Source: Kiritimatiellales bacterium (lineage in GTDB: Bacteria; Verrucomicrobiota; Kiritimatiellia; Kiritimatiellales; Tichowtungiaceae). Taken from it: a DNA stretch of 59,065 nt. The position numbers were made by a program, and so were the translations under genes. Location: assembly GCA_041656295.1 (NCBI GenBank), contig JBBADV010000015.1, positions 1-59,065 on the forward strand, written 5' to 3'. The number at the start of each line of letters is the position of its first letter. Position 1 is the stretch's first letter. Shown here piece after piece: positions 53,867 to 59,065 of the stretch. The notes below the pieces were generated by a model, which saw only the letters and a program-made list of their open reading frames with translations, was not told where the DNA came from and did no database searches.

Positions 53867-54532
53867 ATGAAAAAAACGGGATTAATAGTTCTATTGGTAT
53901 TGCTGGTAAAATTTGTAAATGCATCAGTCATCTATCAGGATGACTTCAATGGGCCGCGAAAGGAACTCCTGAATGGCGCAGCGCCGGATGTCCGTCCGGG
54001 CAGCGAGGTCTGGGCTACAGATAACAGGAACTTTGATTACAGTTGGAAACGGAATGGATCGGCATACGGGAACAGCCCAGCAAACAGTTCCGCTGCTCTT
54101 CCGTTCACTGTAGAGACCGGAAAAATTTATACATTAACAGCGGATTTTACATTAGAAAACTTTAACCCTTCGAATCCGGGATGGGCTGGTATTTCTTTTT
54201 GTACAAGTGGTGACCAACTGGAATATGCCCCGGACAAGAATAGTTTTGCACGGCTTTATGCTCAACGCAATGGCAATGTCACAGCAGCCCAGTCGGGATG
54301 GCATGAAAGAGCCAGCTTGTTTAGTGGAGGAGATGTTAAGCTTTCGATCGTCCTCAAAACAACTGGAGAACAGTGGGATTTGGAATACTGGTTGGATGGA
54401 AGCCTTTTTGCCAGTAGCGCGGTGTCCGCGATTGCAGAATCCGGTTCGACTTTATATATCAAATTTGGTCTTTACAGAACAGTGGGGAAAGTCAGCTGTA
54501 AAAATCTGGTACTGAGTGTAGACGGGCTCTAA
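53867..54532 (+). CDS. Paralog of the PEP-CTERM protein without sorting signal
   Basis: 221 residues from ATG 53867 (MKKTGLIVLLVLLVKFVNAS), preceded by AAGGAG; an ATG at 53861 touches this site. Its core is collinear with the preceding gene over its whole length (GAAPDVRPGSEVWATDNRNF, FTVETGKIYTLTADFTLENF, LYIKFGLYRTVGKVSCKNLV), but it ends VLSVDGL without PEP, helix or basic tail. It should be secreted freely rather than anchored. The 53978-54049 block is almost identical to 53154-53225. Function unknown. Confidence 0.85.
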   Translation: MKKTGLIVLLVLLVKFVNASVIYQDDFNGPRKELLNGAAPDVRPGSEVWATDNRNFDYSWKRNGSAYGNSPANSSAALPFTVETGKIYTLTADFTLENFNPSNPGWAGISFCTSGDQLEYAPDKNSFARLYAQRNGNVTAAQSGWHERASLFSGGDVKLSIVLKTTGEQWDLEYWLDGSLFASSAVSAIAESGSTLYIKFGLYRTVGKVSCKNLVLSVDGL

Positions 54533-54580
54533 TTTTAAAGTACCGCTTAAACAAGACTTAAACTGTAGTTTTTGCGAATA

Positions 54581-54618
54581 TACTCTTTCAGTGACATTTC
54601 TGTATCACTGAAAGAGTA
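54581..54618 (+). terminator. Perfect hairpin terminator after the second paralog
   Basis: 14-bp stem TACTCTTTCAGTGA / TCACTGAAAGAGTA with a 10-nt loop, followed by AT-rich sequence. Confidence 0.85.
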
Positions 54619-54864
54619 ATATTATTTCCGAATTTTTATAACAACCTAAAGCGTTTGTTCAAACACGCATTGAATCGGCTTAGATAATCTATACTGGATG
54701 CTTATTTTATTACAGCTCCTTCCGGAACTGATTCCATCCTTCTGCTCTTAATGATCAACATATGTCTAATTATCTTCTCATCAATGTCATTATCACCGGT
54801 GAAGCAGCTCGGTAACCATACAATGTTTTCGGTCTAATAAATTTAATAAATCTTTGACGGGGAT

Positions 54865-55012
54865 CTAAGCTCTAGACACATAGATACCGATGATTGGTTT
54901 TTCAGCTGTCATTGTACTTGGGATGTCGTATTCCGGCGGCATAACTATCACCATGTTCATATTTCGAGTGCATTCATCTACGATTGAATCCTTGATGCTC
55001 TGCTGCGATTGC
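54865..55012 (-). pseudogene. Fragment resembling the sensor domain of a LacI/GntR-type regulator
   Basis: Minus-strand frame reading SIKDSIVDECTRNMNMVIVM followed by PPEYDIP, then EKPIIGIYVSRA and stop. The pattern (helix, hydrophobic strand, P-x-Y-D, KPxIGI) is like the sugar-sensing part of LacI-type regulators. It lacks both ends of a gene. Low confidence. Confidence 0.25.
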
Positions 55013-55195
55013 GTAAATGGGAATGATTTTTCTGTCAAATAGCTGCATCAATTCTATAAAATAAACAGATTTTGCCGAAAAAGTAAAATGGAATTTTATT
55101 TCGTTTGAATACGAGCACTGCACTCAGATTAATATTTATTGGCAATATGAGTTACAAATTTTCAGTACTGATTGATTTGATAAAATAAACATTAA

Positions 55196-55236
55196 TTTGT
55201 CCATGTTTATTATCAATCGGTCTATTTACGGAATAA
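55196..55236. promoter_or_regulatory. Candidate operator, 41-bp motif (copy 2)
   Basis: TTTGTCCATGTTTATTATCA then ATCGGTCTATTTACGGAATAA, 39/41 identical to copy 1. It lies 80 bp before the heparinase-like gene. A 21-bp part, GGTCTATTTACGGAATAATT (55219-55239), recurs 28 bp further on as GGTCTATTAGCAGAATAATT (55247-55267), giving a direct repeat of the sort bound by AraC proteins. Confidence 0.7.
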
Positions 55237-55315
55237 TTTTAATTATGGTCTATTAGCAGAATAATTTCTTAATGATGTGAGCACCAAAAAAAGCATGTAA
55301 ATAAAAAGGAAATAA

Positions 55316-57517
55316 ATGATGAATTTAAATTATAAGCAAGGAATAATATTTTTGGCGATTTTACTGAGCGGTCTATATGCTGTTTCAGATGTTTTTCAAA
55401 AGAAACAAATCCGGACGGACCATCCACGATTGTTTTTTAATGCCGACACATTACCGGCGGTAATTAGTCGTGCGCTTAATGAGGAAAAAGCGTGGTATAG
55501 ACATTATGTAAAAAACCGGGCAGTCAGGCTTCTTAACGAAAAAGAACTACCAAGCATAAGAGACAGAGGTGATGCTGTTGGTGGTCACTATGATTACGGG
55601 ATGCAGGCTGCCTGGTCTGCATTTACCTATCTGGTGGAGGAAGACGCAACCTATCTGGCACTTGCACAGAAATGTATTGAAACGAGTCTCGACTTTTATG
55701 AACTGTGCTATAGCAAACAGGAGGAAGTCAGCTGGCGTTCCTGCTCCCGGACTCATTTGGTTATGGCGATTGACTGGCTCTGGAACGATCTCTCTGAAGC
55801 AGACCGGCTCGAATATCTGGCCCGGTTAATTCGCGTTGTAAACAATGTAAAAACAGCAGATCCATGGATCGATCGTGAACATATGTCCAGCTATCAGGAG
55901 GGTATGTATGGAATCCTCGGTCTGATGTGGCCGATCGGTATTGTGGCATACGGATCTGGAGTGGAGACACAACTCATTGATGAATGGATCAACGAGGGTT
56001 GGACTGAAAATATGCGCATGATTGAACATCGCGGGAGTTATACGGGCGATGACGGAGGAGGCGCAGCACCGACGCTGGGTTACGTGGCCTGCTGGTATCC
56101 TTATGCCGAATGGAATTTTTATTACACCCTGTTATCTGCAACCGGCCTGGATATTCTTGACCAAATTCAATATAATGCATTGATGCCGAACTATGTTTTC
56201 TGGAATCTGCTTCCATCGCGTACGCTTCATGGTCCGGCGGAATACGGCTACGGTGATTCATATCATATGAACGGGAATCGCACATCGAGCCGTGATTTTT
56301 TGTATACTAATATGTCGGTCATTGAAGATTTATTTGGTCAAAAATATCCGGATACCGCGACTCTGGCCAAGCATATTAAGCGAATGCTTCCGACAAATTT
56401 ACAGCGATGGAGAAATGATTATTTTATTTATCCGTTTTTGTTGACGAACGATGTTAACTCGATTGATTCCGGCGATATTAACCGGCTTCCGAACGCACGC
56501 AATTTTGAAAAAATGGGACAGGTGTTTATGTGTTCCGGTTTTACCCCCGAAGATGTATACTGCCTGTTTGCGGCTGGCGGAGCTCTAAGACAGCATCGCC
56601 AATTTGATGCACTCAGCTTTATTATTTATTCAAACGACGGATTTCTGGCGATTGACAGCGGAGATCGGTATGGGGAAGTGGAACGAAACGCTCCTCACAT
56701 TGCAAACTACTATTCACAAAGTGTTGCACATAATACAATCCTCATACATCAGCCGAACGAGCCGGTGACCAGCTATTTTGGCCATAAGGCATTGCAAATG
56801 GATGGCGGACAACATAATTTTACAGGCTCCCGACTGGAAGCTTTTGAAACCAATACCGATTATACATATGTCGCAGGCGATGGCACCGGTTGCTATTTTC
56901 ATGGGGGCGATCTACCGGAAAAGGTCAGCCTGGTGACACGACAAATGATTTTTTTGCGGCCGAATTATTTTGTGATTTTCGACCGCGTTAACAGCACTCG
57001 TTCTGAATATCCAAAAACATGGTTATTGCATACAATCAATGAACCTCAACTATTTGACAGCGCATTCTATGTTGACCATGAGAAAAATCGTCTGTTTTGC
57101 CAGACCCTTCTGCCCGAAAAAGCCAAATTATCAATTGTTGGAGGTTCAGGGAAAGAATTTTGGTCGGCAGGTCGTAACTGGCCTTTACCTTTGACCGCCG
57201 CAGAAATGAAAAAACATGAAACGGCCGGGCGGTGGCGCGTTGAAGTTCGTCCTCGTAATAAACGAAACAACGATTACTTTCTGCACGTTTTACAGGTGAC
57301 TGATCAGAATGTTGAAGAAATGAACGTTTCTGAATTATTACAAACAAAAGATCACTATGGAGTCAAGATAGAGATCGGTGACCGTTGCTGGAAACTTGCC
57401 TTCAACAGGAAAGGAATGCTTGGTGGAACAATTTCCTGTGAAGGGAATACAAATTTCATAAAAAAACTCACAAACGATATTCAGCTACAATCTGGAATCT
57501 TTTCATCAGAACCGTAA
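55316..57517 (+). CDS. Heparinase II/III-like polysaccharide lyase
   Basis: 733 residues with a signal peptide (about 1-24, IIFLAILLSGLYAVS). An alpha/alpha-toroid N-terminal half contains RTDHPRLFFNADTLPAVISR, SIRDRGDAVGGHYDYGMQAA and WRSCSRTHLVMAIDWLW. The C-terminal beta-sandwich carries NAPHIANYYSQSVAHNTILI, the heparinase-type HNT motif, and RQMIFLRPNYFVIFDRVNS. It should cleave acidic polysaccharide by beta-elimination. The 55550-55676 segment is identical to the end of the window, in the paralog at 58705. Confidence 0.88.
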   Translation: MMNLNYKQGIIFLAILLSGLYAVSDVFQKKQIRTDHPRLFFNADTLPAVISRALNEEKAWYRHYVKNRAVRLLNEKELPSIRDRGDAVGGHYDYGMQAAWSAFTYLVEEDATYLALAQKCIETSLDFYELCYSKQEEVSWRSCSRTHLVMAIDWLWNDLSEADRLEYLARLIRVVNNVKTADPWIDREHMSSYQEGMYGILGLMWPIGIVAYGSGVETQLIDEWINEGWTENMRMIEHRGSYTGDDGGGAAPTLGYVACWYPYAEWNFYYTLLSATGLDILDQIQYNALMPNYVFWNLLPSRTLHGPAEYGYGDSYHMNGNRTSSRDFLYTNMSVIEDLFGQKYPDTATLAKHIKRMLPTNLQRWRNDYFIYPFLLTNDVNSIDSGDINRLPNARNFEKMGQVFMCSGFTPEDVYCLFAAGGALRQHRQFDALSFIIYSNDGFLAIDSGDRYGEVERNAPHIANYYSQSVAHNTILIHQPNEPVTSYFGHKALQMDGGQHNFTGSRLEAFETNTDYTYVAGDGTGCYFHGGDLPEKVSLVTRQMIFLRPNYFVIFDRVNSTRSEYPKTWLLHTINEPQLFDSAFYVDHEKNRLFCQTLLPEKAKLSIVGGSGKEFWSAGRNWPLPLTAAEMKKHETAGRWRVEVRPRNKRNNDYFLHVLQVTDQNVEEMNVSELLQTKDHYGVKIEIGDRCWKLAFNRKGMLGGTISCEGNTNFIKKLTNDIQLQSGIFSSEP
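55550..55676. repeat. 127-bp exact repeat, internal partner of the right contig end
   Basis: Identical to 58939-59065 in all 127 bases, while the flanking upstream coding parts of the two paralogs differ at about one base in three. Confidence 0.97.
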
Positions 57518-57537
57518 TTCTTTAAAAAAATGTTATT

Positions 57538-58533
57538 ATGAGAAGACAAATAAATGCGGCATTTTTTAACAACAATGTTATATGGGCAGAGAAGCAGGGG
57601 AGTCATATTATTGATTTGGTCTTTGGTTCAGACCGGCGTAAAACGCTAACAAAACTTGCAAATTTTTATCCTGAAATCATAACGTCTGAAAATTTTGAAA
57701 ACCACACAGCAATTCTTCATGATCTGGAAATAATTTTTTCAACATGGGAAATGCCGGTACTGACGAGTGAACAGATAGCTCAAATGAAAAATCTCAAAGC
57801 AGTTTTTTACGCCGCTGGTGCCACACAGTATTTCCGAGAGCCATTTATAAAAGAGGGTGTGATTGTGTGTAGCGCTACTGCGGCCAATGCCGTTCCGGTT
57901 GCAGAATTTGCATTGGCTCAGATCCTGCTTGCCGGCGCCGGTTACTTTCGCAACAGTCGTGAATGTATTGACTATTGGCATACCCTGCAAGCCAATAACC
58001 ACAAAGGATGCGGCAACTATGGGAATCGGGTGTCTATTTTGGGTAGCGGGACTATTTCCACTGTGTTGCAGGAATTTTTGAAATCTCATGCGCTGGATGT
58101 GGTAATTATTCCTTCACGCAAATATAATCGAACGATTTCACTCGAAGAAGCATTTGCTACATCGTTTGCTATAGTTAATCTTTTTCCTGACCGGGATGAC
58201 AATGTCGGGATACTCAATGCCCCGTTGTTTCGCAGTATGATAAACAGCGCAGTATTTATCAATGTCGGCCGCGGACGACAGATCAATGAAGCTGACTTGA
58301 TTGCTGTAATGGAAGAACGCCCGGATCTTACCGCATTACTGGACGTGCAATATCCAGAACCTCCGGCGAATGGATCAAAACTTTATATTTTACCCAATAT
58401 TCAATTAAGTGGGCATATTGCCGGTGCAAAAAACTCAGAACTGATCAGGATGGCAGATTACATGATCGAAGATTTTATCAGGTTTATAAAAAAAGAACCG
58501 TTAAAATATCAAGTACAACCGTATCAGCTGTGA
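57538..58533 (+). CDS. D-isomer specific 2-hydroxyacid dehydrogenase family protein
   Basis: 331 residues. The NAD-binding domain has VSILGSGTISTVLQEFL. Catalytic-type residues are Arg in FINVGRGRQINEADLI, Glu in QYPEPP and His in SGHIAGAKNSE. The sugar- or keto-acid substrate is unknown. It follows the heparinase gene by 20 nt and precedes a second heparinase gene, so it probably processes a product of polysaccharide cleavage. That is inference from neighbours. Confidence 0.82.
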   Translation: MRRQINAAFFNNNVIWAEKQGSHIIDLVFGSDRRKTLTKLANFYPEIITSENFENHTAILHDLEIIFSTWEMPVLTSEQIAQMKNLKAVFYAAGATQYFREPFIKEGVIVCSATAANAVPVAEFALAQILLAGAGYFRNSRECIDYWHTLQANNHKGCGNYGNRVSILGSGTISTVLQEFLKSHALDVVIIPSRKYNRTISLEEAFATSFAIVNLFPDRDDNVGILNAPLFRSMINSAVFINVGRGRQINEADLIAVMEERPDLTALLDVQYPEPPANGSKLYILPNIQLSGHIAGAKNSELIRMADYMIEDFIRFIKKEPLKYQVQPYQL

Positions 58534-58704
58534 AATGGAGCGACAGGAAATCTATAAATTAATACTTGCCACAGAGATCGATGGATGAAAGGAAATTTTT
58601 ACTTTGGAATACTCCCATTGAGCCTGCCTAACAATAATTATGATTTTTGCGGATGGGGCTGCCAAAATATTTTCTATGAAGTATAGATAATCGACAGAGG
58701 AAAA

Positions 58705-59065
58705 ATGGATTTTTATAAAAAAAGGAATTTAATCTTACAAGCATTGCTCTTGTGTAGTACTCTATATGTTACAGGGTCCGAATCTTTTGGGGTGGAAATA
58801 CGAAACGATCATCCACGTCTTTTTTTCAATGCGGATACGCTGCCCATTGTCATTCACCGAGCGCTCAATGAAGAAAATAAATGGTATAACGATTACGTTA
58901 AAATTCGTGCAGACAATCTCCTGTCTGAAACGAATTTGCCAAGCATAAGAGACAGAGGTGATGCTGTTGGTGGTCACTATGATTACGGGATGCAGGCTGC
59001 CTGGTCTGCATTTACCTATCTGGTGGAGGAAGACGCAACCTATCTGGCACTTGCACAGAAATGTA
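58705..59065 (+). CDS. Second heparinase II/III-like protein, 5' part only
   Basis: Starts at ATG 58705, with AGAGG just upstream, and runs off the window after 120 codons. A signal peptide (LILQALLLCSTLYVTGS) is followed by RNDHPRLFFNADTLPIVIHR, which aligns with the 55316 gene. From LPSIRDRGDAVGGHYDYG on, the DNA is identical to that gene. The rest is missing because the contig ends. Confidence 0.88.
   Translation, partial: MDFYKKRNLILQALLLCSTLYVTGSESFGVEIRNDHPRLFFNADTLPIVIHRALNEENKWYNDYVKIRADNLLSETNLPSIRDRGDAVGGHYDYGMQAAWSAFTYLVEEDATYLALAQKC
58939..59065. repeat. 127-bp exact repeat at right contig end (copy of 55550-55676)
   Basis: All 127 bases match. Identity begins abruptly inside the coding sequence and continues to the last base of the window. 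Confidence 0.97.

Larger units (their letters stand above)
54619..55315. other. Long AT-rich intergenic region before the heparinase gene
   Basis: About 700 bp without a complete gene. On the minus strand 54865-55012 contains a short frame (see the pseudogene entry). The right end holds the second copy of the 41-bp motif and a nearby half repeat. Confidence 0.6.

Overview
The window reads as one whole contig from a Gram-negative bacterium of the PVC group, most likely Kiritimatiellota or a near relative. This placement is an inference. It rests on co-occurring formylglycine sulfatases, a parallel beta-helix protein, DNRLRE/CBM96-like secreted proteins, a PEP-CTERM protein, heparinase II/III-like enzymes, a type II secretion operon, PPi-dependent phosphofructokinase and an encapsulin. 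Both contig ends are exact 127-bp copies of internal sequence (1-127 = 1725-1851; 58939-59065 = 55550-55676). That is what a de Bruijn assembly broken at repeats with k=127 would give, so the first and last genes are cut by assembly rather than by biology.

Left arm (1-7.5 kb, minus strand): a sulfated-polysaccharide locus. It runs beta-helix protein, two S1-type sulfatases (19-nt gap, then a 1-nt start/stop overlap), and three tandem DNRLRE-like secreted proteins. A nested inverted-repeat element follows at 7621-7771.

Central housekeeping (7.7-24.5 kb): SPOUT rRNA methyltransferase, membrane-anchored SurA/PpiD-like foldase, deoC, RluB/RluF-type pseudouridine synthase, holB-tmk, a sialate O-acetylesterase, a helix-turn-helix/PTS-IIA protein paired with a CPA2 antiporter, a MATE pump, an AT-rich secreted protein, PPi-PFK, rpsD with a clear terminator, and a DEDDh exonuclease.

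Secretion (24.5-33.5 kb, minus strand): gspF-G-H-I-J-K, a PilM/PilN-type GspL, a GspM/PilO-like protein and gspD. GspE, GspC and the prepilin peptidase are not in the window. The leaders of all four minor pseudopilins (H, I, J, K) contain dispersed repeats that are translated in frame.

Encapsulin locus (33.6-35.5 kb): a lipoprotein, a ferritin-like cargo ending in an encapsulin-targeting tail, and the encapsulin shell protein. An IS1595-like relic with perfect terminal repeats follows.

Right arm (36.5-51.7 kb): tRNA-Phe, an RsmB-type methyltransferase carrying an in-frame palindromic insertion, a double NDK-domain protein, an aminotransferase, a DEAD helicase, leuB, purine nucleoside phosphorylase, pgk, a TIM-barrel isomerase, aroC, and nusA-infB behind a good promoter and an attenuator-like hairpin.

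Distal accessory locus (51.8-59 kb, visibly more AT-rich): a PocR/AraC-type regulator, two paralogous secreted proteins (one with PEP-CTERM), and heparinase-like / D-2-hydroxyacid dehydrogenase / heparinase-like genes. A 41-bp near-identical sequence lies upstream of both transcription units and is the best candidate operator for the AraC protein.

Throughout, short palindromic repeats of at least seven families fill intergenic space and in places enter coding sequence. That repeat ecology is the most unusual feature here.
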